From assembly GCF_000429365.1 (NCBI RefSeq), contig NZ_AUBS01000003.1, positions 1 to 64,000 on the forward strand: a stretch of 64,000 nt of DNA, written 5' to 3'. Numbering within the stretch: the stretch's first letter is position 1; each line of letters opens with the position of its first letter. Below are positions 37,257-45,799 of the stretch, piece after piece. The translations under genes were made by a program, and so were the position numbers. Below the pieces are notes generated by a model. The model was not told the origin of the DNA. It worked only from the letters and a program-made list of their open reading frames with translations, and did no database searches. Origin of the DNA: Pseudodonghicola xiamenensis DSM 18339. Lineage in GTDB: Bacteria; Pseudomonadota; Alphaproteobacteria; Rhodobacterales; Rhodobacteraceae.

Positions 37257-39095
37257 TCACTCGTCTGCTTCCGGGTTCAGGAAGCCCCCCGACTGCCGGG
37301 CCCAAAACTGGGCATAAAGCCCGCCCTTCGCCAGCAGATCGTCATGCGGCCCATCTTCGACGATGCGGCCGTGATCCATCACCAGGATACGGTCCATCTC
37401 TGCAATGGTAGAAAGCCTATGTGCGATGGCAATGACGGTCTTGCCCTGCATCATGCCATAGAGGGTTTCCTGAATCGCCGCCTCGACCTCGGAATCCAGC
37501 GCCGAGGTCGCCTCGTCCAGCAGCAGGATCGGCGCATTCTTCAGGATCACCCGCGCCAGCGTCACCCGCTGCCGCTGGCCGCCGGACAGTTTCACCCCAC
37601 GCTCGCCCACATGGGCGTCATAGCCACGCCGCCCCTGCGGGTCTTCCAGCGTCAGGATGAACTCATGCGCCTCCGCCTGCTTGGCCGCGGCGATCACCTC
37701 GGCCTCGGTCGCATCGGGACGGCCATAGAGGATGTTGTCGCGCACAGAGCGATGCAGAAGCGAGCTGTCCTGTTGCACCATGCCGATATGGCGGCGCAGG
37801 CTGTCTTGGGTGACCGCGCGGATGTCCTGCCCGTCGATCAGGATCTGCCCGGTTTCCACATCATAGAACCTGAGCAGCAGCTTGACCAAAGACGACTTGC
37901 CGGCGCCGGATCGACCGATCAGACCGATCTTTTCGCCCGGCAGGATCGTAAGGTCGATATGATCGAGCCCCCCCGATACCCGCCCATAGTGGTGGGAGAC
38001 ATCGCGGATCTCGATCTTGCCCTCGGTCAGTTTCAAATCGGTCGCGTTCGGCGCATCGACCAGGTCGATGGGCTGGGCGATGGTCTCCATCCCCTCCGCC
38101 ACCACGCCAAGCTGGCGGAAGAAGGTGGTCAGCGCCCACATGATCCAACCGGTCATCGCGTTCAGCCGCAGGGTCAGCGCGGTGGCAGCGGCGACCACGC
38201 CGACGGTGGCCTCGCCCATCATCCACAGCCAGATCGCCCAGCCGACCACGCCGATGATCAATACCCCGTTCAGCGCCACCAAGGTGCCGTCCATCACGGT
38301 GAAAATCCGCATCTCGGTCTGGAAGGTCCGGCGCGAGTCCTCGATCGCCTCCTTGGCATAGGTCAGCTCAAGATCATGATGCGCGAACATCTTGACCGAA
38401 TGGATGTTGGAATAGCTGTCGACCACCCGCCCGGTGATCGCCGAACGCGCGTCAGAGGCCGCCTTCGACGCCGGCTCTACCCGCGTGATGGTCCAGCGCA
38501 CCAGAAGACCGTAAAGCACCAGCCACCCCACCAGCGGCAGCAACAACCGCGGATCGGCCGCCATCAGCAGCACGCCGGCCCCAATGAAATAGGCGATCGA
38601 GAAGGAAATCGCGTCGAAGATCTGAAAGATCACCTCGCCCGCCGCCGGCGGGGTCTGCATGATCCGGTTGGCGATGCGGCCGGCGAAGTCATTCTCGAAC
38701 CAGCCGACCGACTGGCGCAGCACGTGCTTATGCGCCCGCCAGCGGATCAGCGTGCCGAAGTTCGGCAGGATCGCGTTGTTCAACAGCAGCACGTCGACCA
38801 ATTGGATCGCCGGGCGCAAGAACAGGATGAAGATCGCGACCGCGATCAGTTCCCACCCGTGATCGGCCCAGACCTGCGCCGGCTCGCCGCCCAGAATGTC
38901 GACGACACGGCCCATATAATAGATCAGCCAGACCTCGATCCCCGCGACGAGGATCGACAACAATGCGGTCCAGACGAAGACGCGATGGAACGGACGCGCA
39001 TAGACGCCAAGGAAGGGCCAGACGCGGGTCGGCGGACGGTCATCCTGCGCATAAGGACCATAGGGATCGACAAGATTTTCAAAGAAACGAAACAT
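37257..39095 (-). CDS. ABC exporter half-transporter (permease-ATPase fusion) 2
   Basis: 612 residues, same architecture as its neighbour: transmembrane part (FVWTALLSILVAGIEVWLIY, LIAVAIFILFLRPAIQ) and ATPase with Walker A GRSGAGKSSLVK, signature KLSGGQRQRVTLARVI, Walker B LLLDEATSALDSE and H-loop AIAHRLSTI. Both copies keep the catalytic Glu and so look active. The duplicated pair suggests ancient tandem duplication. A 209-bp gap before it holds a short open frame with a ribosome site (see 39180). Confidence 0.92.
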   Translation of the reverse strand: MFRFFENLVDPYGPYAQDDRPPTRVWPFLGVYARPFHRVFVWTALLSILVAGIEVWLIYYMGRVVDILGGEPAQVWADHGWELIAVAIFILFLRPAIQLVDVLLLNNAILPNFGTLIRWRAHKHVLRQSVGWFENDFAGRIANRIMQTPPAAGEVIFQIFDAISFSIAYFIGAGVLLMAADPRLLLPLVGWLVLYGLLVRWTITRVEPASKAASDARSAITGRVVDSYSNIHSVKMFAHHDLELTYAKEAIEDSRRTFQTEMRIFTVMDGTLVALNGVLIIGVVGWAIWLWMMGEATVGVVAAATALTLRLNAMTGWIMWALTTFFRQLGVVAEGMETIAQPIDLVDAPNATDLKLTEGKIEIRDVSHHYGRVSGGLDHIDLTILPGEKIGLIGRSGAGKSSLVKLLLRFYDVETGQILIDGQDIRAVTQDSLRRHIGMVQQDSSLLHRSVRDNILYGRPDATEAEVIAAAKQAEAHEFILTLEDPQGRRGYDAHVGERGVKLSGGQRQRVTLARVILKNAPILLLDEATSALDSEVEAAIQETLYGMMQGKTVIAIAHRLSTIAEMDRILVMDHGRIVEDGPHDDLLAKGGLYAQFWARQSGGFLNPEADE

Positions 39096-39179
39096 ATTGG
39101 AGGTGCTCCGAGAAGGGGCTTAGGGCATGCAGATGTATTGATGGCGGTGCTGATCACCGCGCACACGGGGGCCGGTGTC

Positions 39180-39218
39180 TCAGCTAAAGCTGTTCCAGAT
39201 CCCGTGATACATGTGCAT
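39180..39218 (-). other. Possible 10-12 codon leader peptide before the ABC exporters
   Basis: Reads MHMYHGIWNSFS then TGA. GGAG lies eight bases before the second ATG, which is good spacing. It sits about 85 bp upstream of the exporter start, where a leader peptide would act. Could be chance; no hairpin pair with a T-run was recognised after it. Confidence 0.25.
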
Positions 39219-39304
39219 CTCTCCAATAAGGTTATGACGGTTGCGTAGCGAATCGGGGCGCGCTTGTCACCCCGTTACATGTTCGCAGCACATAATTGTT
39301 GCCG

Positions 39305-40465
39305 CTAGCTGTTGCCCGAAAGCAACGCCGCCTTGTCCAGCGTGAAGCCCGAGGCGATCCACTGACCTTCCAGTTCGGCCAGACGGGCGCCCAGTGCGGC
39401 GCCCCGATAGGCCGGCATCAGGTCACGGGCAGTGACGGGAAAACGTGCCCCGGCGCCTGTCGCAAGCTGATCGTTCGCCGCCTCCGCCCAAGGCTGTTCG
39501 TTCCAGGCCTGCCGCAGCAACAGCGCATCGCGCGCATCCGGCAATTTCAGCCGATAGCCCAGTTCCGCGGGCGACAGCAGGCTGCTGGCCCCCTCGCGCA
39601 TCTGATCGAACCGCTTGGCCTGCGCCCGGCTCAGCCGCAAGCTTTCGGCCACATCGACCCCGCCCAGCACTGCAAGCCGGCGCAACCCGTCAGGGGCGGC
39701 GCCCGCCTGCCCTTCAAGATGCACCAGGGGCGCCAACGCCCGATCATCGGCTCCGGGCAGCAACTGCCCCAGCGCCCCCGTCGACCGCATCGCCGCCACC
39801 GACGGCGCCGGATCGGGCGCGGCAAGTAGTTTCAACAGCTCTGCCCCCACCCGTTCGCGGGAGAGTTTGGCAAGACCGTCCAGGTTTTCGGCAATCGCCG
39901 CCAGGGCATCCGGGTCGAACCCCGCCGCATCGTCGCCGTACCAGGCATGAAAGCGGAAATAGCGCAGGCTGCGCAGGTAGTCCTCGCGGATGCGATCGCG
40001 CGCCTCACCGATGAAACGCACCCGCCGCGCTTGCAAATCGGGCAGCCCGCCCAGCGGGTCCAGCACCGTGCCGTCGGAGCGGGCATAGATCGCGTTCATG
40101 GTGAAATCGCGCCGCGCCGCGTCTTCCTCAACCCGATCGGCGAAGGCGATCACCGCGCGGCGTCCGTCGGTTTCGACATCGCGGCGAAAGGTCGTCACCT
40201 CATGCGGGATACCGTCCTGAACCAGGGTAACCGTTCCGTGGTCGATGCCGGTGGGCACCGCCTTGATGCCCGCAGCCTCGGCCAGCCACATCACCCGTTC
40301 GGGCCGCGCGTCGGTCGAGATGTCGATATCGCTGACCGCCACCCCCATCAGCGTGTTGCGCACGCAGCCTCCAACGAACAGCGCCTGAGCGCCCCCCGCT
40401 TCAAGCGCGGCGCAAACCGCCTGCGTCGCCGGATTGGCCAGCCAGTCGGCACAGATCCGCATCAT
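39305..40465 (-). CDS. CCA tRNA nucleotidyltransferase / poly(A) polymerase family
   Basis: Adds or repairs the 3' CCA end of tRNAs. It is 386 residues. The class II nucleotidyltransferase head has LFVGGCVRNTLMGVAVSDID, the acidic pair in SDIDISTD, and RRDFTMNAIYARSDGTVLDP. The RIREDYLRSLRYFRFHAWYG neck follows. The C-terminal part is less conserved. ATG at 40465 overlaps the Nudix gene end by 4 bp (a second ATG at 40462 is possible). A bacterial tRNA-processing or poly(A) role is not separated by sequence alone. Confidence 0.93.
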   Translation of the reverse strand: MMRICADWLANPATQAVCAALEAGGAQALFVGGCVRNTLMGVAVSDIDISTDARPERVMWLAEAAGIKAVPTGIDHGTVTLVQDGIPHEVTTFRRDVETDGRRAVIAFADRVEEDAARRDFTMNAIYARSDGTVLDPLGGLPDLQARRVRFIGEARDRIREDYLRSLRYFRFHAWYGDDAAGFDPDALAAIAENLDGLAKLSRERVGAELLKLLAAPDPAPSVAAMRSTGALGQLLPGADDRALAPLVHLEGQAGAAPDGLRRLAVLGGVDVAESLRLSRAQAKRFDQMREGASSLLSPAELGYRLKLPDARDALLLRQAWNEQPWAEAANDQLATGAGARFPVTARDLMPAYRGAALGARLAELEGQWIASGFTLDKAALLSGNS

Positions 40466-41070
40466 GCTTCAAGCCGCACTGCCAGTTGCCGCAGCATCCG
40501 AGCTGTGGCACCCCAGATGTAATAAGGCCCGTAAGGCACCGTGAAATAATGCCGCCGCATGCCGCGCCAAATACGGGCCTCGATCAGATAATTGTCCGGC
40601 TGCATCAGATGGCTCAACGGCACTTCGAAAACCTCCGCCACCTCAGACGGATCGGCGACCGGCGTGAACGGTTGGTCCAGCACCGCCAGCACCGGCGTCA
40701 CCTCGAACCCAGTGACGGTTTCGTGCGTAGGCAGACTGCCCAGAATGCGCGGCATGGCATGCGGCAGGCCGATCTCTTCCTCGGCCTCGCGCAATGCATT
40801 GGCGGCGGCATCAGCGTCATACTCTTCCCGCTTGCCGCCGGGAAAGGCGATCTGGCCGGGATGGTTCTTCAACGCCGAAGACCGCTTGGTCAGCACCACC
40901 TGGGGCACCCCGGTCGCCAAGGTAACAGTGATCAAAACCGCCGCCGGGCGCAGCTTGCGCCCGCCCGGCAGCCGAAATTCCGGGTTCAGATCGAAATCGG
41001 ACGAGGCCTGACCCGGCCGCTCCAGCGCCAGACGGAGCTGCGAAACCGGATCACGGGTCAGGTCAAGCAT
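40462..41070 (-). CDS. Nudix hydrolase, CoA-pyrophosphatase (NudL/YeaB) type
   Basis: 202 residues. Nudix box: GGKREEYDADAAANALRE followed by AEEEIGLP, with the UPF0035-type flanks LTKRSSALKNHPGQIAFPGG upstream, which is the NudL/PCD1 signature for cleaving CoA. It lies between hslO (8-bp overlap at its start) and the CCA enzyme (4-bp overlap at its end), so three genes are coupled. The ATG at 41070 gives MLDLTRDPVSQL; the upstream in-frame stretch is not family-like. Confidence 0.9.
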   Translation of the reverse strand: MLDLTRDPVSQLRLALERPGQASSDFDLNPEFRLPGGRKLRPAAVLITVTLATGVPQVVLTKRSSALKNHPGQIAFPGGKREEYDADAAANALREAEEEIGLPHAMPRILGSLPTHETVTGFEVTPVLAVLDQPFTPVADPSEVAEVFEVPLSHLMQPDNYLIEARIWRGMRRHYFTVPYGPYYIWGATARMLRQLAVRLEA

Positions 41071-42049
41071 CGTCCACCTCGCCGGCCTCGAACCCCAGCG
41101 TGGCGGGATCGAGCTCGTAATGCGCGCCGCAGAACTGGCAATCGGCGGTGACGATGCCATCCTCGGTCGTCATCGTGGCGATGTCTTTCGCCGAATAGAT
41201 CGACAGGCTCTGGCGCACGCGCTCTTCCGAACAGGTGCAGCCGAAGCGCACCGGCTGGGCGTCGAAGACCCGCGGCTGTTCCTCGTGAAACAGGCGAATC
41301 AGCAGATCGGTGGGCGACACCCGCGGCCCGATCAACTCCATCAGTTCGGCGGAGCCGAGCAGGATGTTCACCCGGTTCCAATCGTCGCCGTCCTCGTCCC
41401 GGATCAGATCGCTGGGACGCAGGATTTCACCGTGCCGCTCACCTTCGGCCATCAACGGCGAGGCCTTGGGCATGTGCTGGATCATCACCCCCCCGGCGCG
41501 CCAATGTTCGCTGCCGCCGGCTTCGGTCGATTTTCCGAAACTCAGCTTGAATGTGGTGGACAACTGTTCCGACTGGGCGAAATAGGCCTCGGCGCAGTCG
41601 GACAGAGACGTCCCATCCAGCGGCGTGATCCCCTGATAGGGCGCCGCGCCCGATCCCTGGTCAATCAGAATGGCGAAATACCCCGCGCCGATCTGATCGA
41701 AAGGCCGGTTGCCCTGCAACCGGTCGGCATCGAAGCTAGCATAGCCGCGAATCCGCGCCGGCGCGCCCTCTTCCTCCGGGGCGTAATAATCGGTGGCGAT
41801 CATCCGCACCGGTCCATTCGACTGCACCTGCAGCGACAATTTCCAGCGCAGCTTGATGGTCTGGCCGATCAGCGCCGTCAGCAACGCCATTTCAGCAACA
41901 AGCGCCTCGACCTGGGGCGGATAATCATGTTGTTTCAGGATACCGTCCAGCACCCCGTCCAACCGGGCGACCCGGCCGCGGATGTCCGAGACGTCAAGCT
42001 GGAAAGGCAGGACGGTATCGTCCCACGCGAGTTTCGATGCGATGGCCAT
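41063..42049 (-). CDS. hslO: Redox-regulated chaperonin Hsp33
   Basis: Cytosolic holdase switched on by oxidation. It is 328 residues. The C-terminal redox switch has the four zinc cysteines as CTC (GCTCSEERV) and CxxC (DCQFCGAHY). The N-terminal substrate-binding part is typical (VLDGILKQHDYPPQVEALVAEM). ATG at 42049. First gene of an hslO-Nudix-CCA run. Confidence 0.97.
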   Translation of the reverse strand: MAIASKLAWDDTVLPFQLDVSDIRGRVARLDGVLDGILKQHDYPPQVEALVAEMALLTALIGQTIKLRWKLSLQVQSNGPVRMIATDYYAPEEEGAPARIRGYASFDADRLQGNRPFDQIGAGYFAILIDQGSGAAPYQGITPLDGTSLSDCAEAYFAQSEQLSTTFKLSFGKSTEAGGSEHWRAGGVMIQHMPKASPLMAEGERHGEILRPSDLIRDEDGDDWNRVNILLGSAELMELIGPRVSPTDLLIRLFHEEQPRVFDAQPVRFGCTCSEERVRQSLSIYSAKDIATMTTEDGIVTADCQFCGAHYELDPATLGFEAGEVDDA

Positions 42050-42143
42050 GAGATGTCCTTATATGCCGTCAATTCGGCTGTTGCCCTGCAATATAGTCGG
42101 AAGTATCCGCGATGAAAGAGGCAGGACGGAAAGGGGCCAAGAC

Positions 42144-42596
42144 ATGATCAGACGGTTCGGAGAGCCACCCCACGCCAACCAGAGCTATCGCCGGCGGGTC
42201 GGGGCCTATGCGCTTTTGCCTAGGGCCGGGCGACTGCTGCTGACCGAACAGGCCAATCCCGCCCCCGATCTGCAATTGCCCGGCGGCGGCATAGACCCGG
42301 GCGAATCACCCTTTGCGGCGCTGCATCGCGAGGTGTTCGAGGAAACCGGCTGGCTGATCGGCCGCCCGCGTCGGGCAGGCGTTTTTCGCCGTTTCGCCTA
42401 TATGCCGGAATATGATCTCTGGGCCGAAAAGATCTGCCTGATCTTCATCGCCTCGCCAATCCGTCCCATGGGGCCCCCCAGCGAACCCGGTCACCGTGCG
42501 CTGTGGATGGATACCATCGAGGCGGCCGAACGCCTGGGCAACGCCGGAGACCGCCATTTCGCCGCCCGGCTGGCACTGGGGTTACTGAAAAACTAG
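42144..42596 (+). CDS. Nudix hydrolase
   Basis: 150 residues. Nudix box GGGIDPGESPFAALHREVF followed by EETGW, preceded by YRRRVGAYALLPRAGRLLLT. Substrate not identifiable. The ATG at 42144 has AAGGGG upstream, and upstream in-frame sequence overlaps hslO on the opposite strand and is not needed. It is divergent from hslO and convergent with the receiver-PP2C gene (79 bp between, with no clear terminator). Confidence 0.85.
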   Translation: MIRRFGEPPHANQSYRRRVGAYALLPRAGRLLLTEQANPAPDLQLPGGGIDPGESPFAALHREVFEETGWLIGRPRRAGVFRRFAYMPEYDLWAEKICLIFIASPIRPMGPPSEPGHRALWMDTIEAAERLGNAGDRHFAARLALGLLKN

Positions 42597-42675
42597 GGCA
42601 CAGTTGCAAAGGTCAACGCGCCCCGGCCCCATCCATCGCCCGGGGTCTTGCCCCATCGGGAACGGCATGCCCCCC

Positions 42676-43935
42676 CTATGGGCCGTTATATTCGAACAGG
42701 GTGGCGGAAATGTCGTCCTCCATCCCCTCGCCCGGCGCCATGATCTGGCGCAGTTCCCAGAACAGATCCTCAAGCAGCTCCTGCCCGGACTGGCCGACAT
42801 CGCAGCGGCGCACCAGCTTGAGCAGCCCCTCCTGCTGCAACATGCCGCCAGCGGCCAGCCGGCATTCGGTGAACCCGTCGGAATAGATCAGCAACCGGTC
42901 ACCGGGCAGAAGATCGGTCTCGAACTGCTGGTAATCCACATTCGGCAGCAATCCGACCGGCACCCCGCCCTCGCCCAGAAACTCGGCCCTGCCATCCGCG
43001 CGCAGAAGCAGCGGATAGGGATGGCCCGCCTGCACCATCTGCACCCGGCCCGTCTTCAGATCCGCGGTGGCATAGACCATGGTGAAATATTCATCGACCC
43101 CGGTGTCGGCGGTGACCCGATCGTTCAGGATACGCGCCACTTCGACCGGGGGGCGCAGCGCGTAAAAGCTTTCGTGCCGCTTTTCCATCGCCACATTCTG
43201 ATCGTTATAGGTGCTGGACAGATATCCCCCCAGCTTTGCAGTCATCATCGCCGAGGTGATGCCGTGACCAGATACATCAATACCGTAAAAGCCGACCCGT
43301 CCCGCCCCCGGCGAGAACATGCCAACCAGATCACCGCCAATATGGCCGCAGGGTTTCAACAACAGGCTGACCCGCGAGGCCCCGAAAACATGAGTGAACT
43401 CGGGCACCAGAGATTCCTGGATCTTGCGGGCCTGGATCAGATCCTTGTCGATCGCATCATGCGCCTTGCGCAGCTTGTCGAGCGTTTCGGAAATCACACG
43501 GTTCTTTTCCGACAGCTCCCGCTGCATGCTGAGAATCCGTGCACCCGCCGAGATCCGCGCCCTCAGCTCATGCGAATTGACCGGCTTTGTCAGAAAATCG
43601 TCGGCGCCCGCGTCCAGCCCCTTGGCGATATCGTTCTTGTCGCTCTTCGAGGTGAGCAGAATGAAATATCCGTACCCCTCCATTGGCAGGGTGCGGAAGG
43701 CGCGGCAGAAATCCAGACCGCTCATCCCCGGCATCATCCAATCGCTCAGGATCACATCGGGCGGGTCGTTGCGGCAGATGTCCATCGCCTGTTCGCCGCT
43801 CTCGGCCTCGATCACCTCAAACCCCCATTTTTTGAGGGAGCTCATGAGGATATGGCGCTGAAGGCGGCTGTCATCGACGACCAGAACCCGGCCGATCGTC
43901 CGCGATGCCTGCTGAATCTCGATATCACCCTTCAT
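42676..43935 (-). CDS. Response regulator with PP2C-type phosphatase output (RbaY-like)
   Basis: 419 residues. The receiver domain (about 15-130) has the acidic pair D21-D22, phospho-acceptor D65 (VILSDWMMPGMSG) and K117 (FLTKPVNS). A helical linker (about 135-185) leads to a SpoIIE-like PP2C domain with GGDLVGMF, YGIDVSGHGITSAMM and LLIYSDGFTE, keeping the metal-binding Asp residues. Such proteins dephosphorylate anti-anti-sigma factors in partner switching. RbaY of Rhodobacter capsulatus, which affects gene transfer agent production, has this layout. The ATG at 43935 is divergent from an Hpt gene. Confidence 0.88.
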   Translation of the reverse strand: MKGDIEIQQASRTIGRVLVVDDSRLQRHILMSSLKKWGFEVIEAESGEQAMDICRNDPPDVILSDWMMPGMSGLDFCRAFRTLPMEGYGYFILLTSKSDKNDIAKGLDAGADDFLTKPVNSHELRARISAGARILSMQRELSEKNRVISETLDKLRKAHDAIDKDLIQARKIQESLVPEFTHVFGASRVSLLLKPCGHIGGDLVGMFSPGAGRVGFYGIDVSGHGITSAMMTAKLGGYLSSTYNDQNVAMEKRHESFYALRPPVEVARILNDRVTADTGVDEYFTMVYATADLKTGRVQMVQAGHPYPLLLRADGRAEFLGEGGVPVGLLPNVDYQQFETDLLPGDRLLIYSDGFTECRLAAGGMLQQEGLLKLVRRCDVGQSGQELLEDLFWELRQIMAPGEGMEDDISATLFEYNGP

Positions 43936-44064
43936 GCGAAAACAGCACCCGCCTTGACCTATGATACACCACCGGCCCAAGACCGGTTCCCGCACTATTC
44001 ACCTTAGCCCTTAACATGGCGTGAAACGGCATGTCTTCGCCGCATACAACAGAACCACCCCTAC

Positions 44065-44080
44065 TTAACCAGTTATTTAC
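44065..44080 (+). promoter_or_regulatory. CtrA-like box between the PP2C regulator and Hpt genes
   Basis: TTAACCAGTTATTTAC matches TTAA-N7-TTAAC with one mismatch in the second half. Located 53 bp before the Hpt ATG and 130 bp before the divergent receiver-PP2C start, so it could act on both. An additional half-site-like TTAAC lies near 44012. Pattern evidence only. Confidence 0.38.
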
Positions 44081-44132
44081 CGCCACGCGATTAGGGTCCC
44101 TCCAGGTTGGGATATCAGATTTTGGGTGTATC

Positions 44133-44465
44133 ATGATTTTGTGGACACGCGTGAATGAACTACGCGACGAGGTTGGAGCTGACGATTTTCAGGAAGTGAT
44201 CGACCTTTTTCTGGAAGAGGTCGAAGGTGTGGTCACGCGGCTGCGCGATGAAGACGATCGCAGCCAACTGGAGCAGGATCTGCATTTCCTCAAGGGCAGC
44301 GCCCTGAACCTTGGCTTCGCCACTTTTTCGGATCTGTGCCAGGATGGCGAACGCATGGCAGCCGAAGGCAAGGCCGAACAGGTCGACCTCGCGGCCATCA
44401 TCGAGGGCTATGAAAAATCGAAGGCCGTCTTCTTCGATGGGCTGCGCGATCATCTCGCTGCTTGA
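44133..44465 (+). CDS. Histidine phosphotransfer (Hpt) protein
   Basis: 110 residues, one four-helix Hpt domain. The phosphorylated His51 is in HFLKGSALNLGF, the standard H-x-L-K-G-S/A-A signature. It is divergent from the receiver-PP2C gene with 197 bp between, making a likely phosphorelay pair. The ATG at 44133 has only a weak GGGTG ribosome site. An upstream in-frame stretch (from 44031) lacks similarity. Confidence 0.88.
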   Translation: MILWTRVNELRDEVGADDFQEVIDLFLEEVEGVVTRLRDEDDRSQLEQDLHFLKGSALNLGFATFSDLCQDGERMAAEGKAEQVDLAAIIEGYEKSKAVFFDGLRDHLAA

Positions 44466-44477
44466 CACTGCCCCGCG

Positions 44478-44500
44478 CTGACCGGCCCCAAGCCGGTCAG
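44478..44500. terminator. Perfect hairpin at the convergent end of Hpt and ilvA genes
   Basis: CTGACCGGC, loop CCCAA, GCCGGTCAG: nine base pairs, overlapping the ilvA stop codon. No T-run on either side, so Rho-independent termination is uncertain. Confidence 0.4.
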
Positions 44501-45735
44501 ATCACGAATTGCGCCAGCGTCTCGTCCGAGGTGATGTCTGTATAGGTATAGCCACCGGCATCCAGTCGTGCGAACAACTGGCCGAAATTCTCCGGCCGCA
44601 TCGTTTCGATACCGATCAGCACAGACCCGAAGTTCCGTGCCGATTTCTTCATGTATTCGAACCGGCTGATATCGTCCTCGGGGCCAAGAATCTCCAGAAA
44701 ATCCTTCAGCGCTCCGGGCCGTTGCGGCAGCCGCAGAATGAAATATTTCTTCAGCCCGGCATAGCGCTGCGCGCGCTCCTTGACCTCGGGCAGACGTTCG
44801 AAATCGAAATTCCCGCCCGACGTGACACAAACCACCGCCTTGCCGCGGATGTCATCTGCCACATCGGCCAGCGCATCCACCGCCAGCGCGCCGGCGGGTT
44901 CCAACACGATCCCTTCGAGGTTCAGCATCTCGATCATCGTAGTGCAGATGCGATCTTCCGGCGCGAACAGCACATCTTTCGGATCAACATCCGCCAGACG
45001 CGCGAAGGGCAACGCCCCAATTCGGGCCACAGCCGCCCCGTCAACGAAGGAATCCACCCGGTCCAGCATCACCGGCTCCCCTGCCGCCAGCGCCGCCGCC
45101 AGACTGCGGCCGCCAGCAGGTTCAACAAAGGAATAGCGACACCGCGGCCCGAAGAACCCGCGCACCCCCGAGGACAGACCGCCGCCACCGACCGGCAGGA
45201 TGACATGATCCGGCACCCGGCCCATCTGCACCGCGATCTCGACCGCGACGCTGGCCTGGCCTTCGATCACATCGGCATCATCGAAGGGGGCCAGGAAATG
45301 CCCCTCCTCCTGGACGCAGAACCGCTGCGCCTCGGCCAGGGTATCGTCGAAATAGTCGCCGATCAGCTTGATTTCGATCGCCTCGCCACCGAACACCTTG
45401 GTTTTCTGGATCTTCTGCTGCGGCGTGGTCACCGGCATGAAGATCACACCTTTGACGCCGAAATGCTGGCACATGTAGGCCACGCCCTGCGCGTGATTTC
45501 CGGCAGAGGCGCAGACGAACAGCATCTGTTCAGGGTGCTCCTCCAGCACCTTGCGCATGGCATTGAAGGCGCCGCGCAGCTTGTAACTGCGTACCGGGCT
45601 CAGATCCTCGCGCTTCAGCCAGATGTCTGCCCCGTATTTCTCCGACAGATGGGCATTGCGCTGCAGCGGGGTTTCGGGAAAGACCTCGCGCATCGCGCGC
45701 TCGGCAATCCGCGCCATATCCTGAAAACTGGTCAT
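44497..45735 (-). CDS. ilvA: Threonine ammonia-lyase (threonine deaminase)
   Basis: PLP enzyme converting threonine to 2-oxobutanoate for isoleucine synthesis. It is 412 residues, the short form. The PLP lysine is K52 (VRSYKLRGAFNAM), the Gly-rich phosphate loop is VGGGGLSSGV, and SAGNHAQGVAYMCQHFGVKG is typical. A single ACT-like C-terminal region (KYFILRLPQRPGALKDFLEI, FGSVLIGIET) could give feedback by isoleucine. The ATG at 45735 fits the family; the in-frame upstream part is not conserved-looking. Confidence 0.93.
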   Translation of the reverse strand: MTSFQDMARIAERAMREVFPETPLQRNAHLSEKYGADIWLKREDLSPVRSYKLRGAFNAMRKVLEEHPEQMLFVCASAGNHAQGVAYMCQHFGVKGVIFMPVTTPQQKIQKTKVFGGEAIEIKLIGDYFDDTLAEAQRFCVQEEGHFLAPFDDADVIEGQASVAVEIAVQMGRVPDHVILPVGGGGLSSGVRGFFGPRCRYSFVEPAGGRSLAAALAAGEPVMLDRVDSFVDGAAVARIGALPFARLADVDPKDVLFAPEDRICTTMIEMLNLEGIVLEPAGALAVDALADVADDIRGKAVVCVTSGGNFDFERLPEVKERAQRYAGLKKYFILRLPQRPGALKDFLEILGPEDDISRFEYMKKSARNFGSVLIGIETMRPENFGQLFARLDAGGYTYTDITSDETLAQFVI

Positions 45736-45799
45736 TCCATTTCCCTGCCGCAATGGCCGGGACAAGGCAAGCGCTAGATCGACATAGCCGCCCCATCCT

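Noticed and set aside
35471-39248. Long plus-strand frames opposite the two ABC exporters
   Set aside because: Antisense shadows; the minus strand has full exporter motifs.
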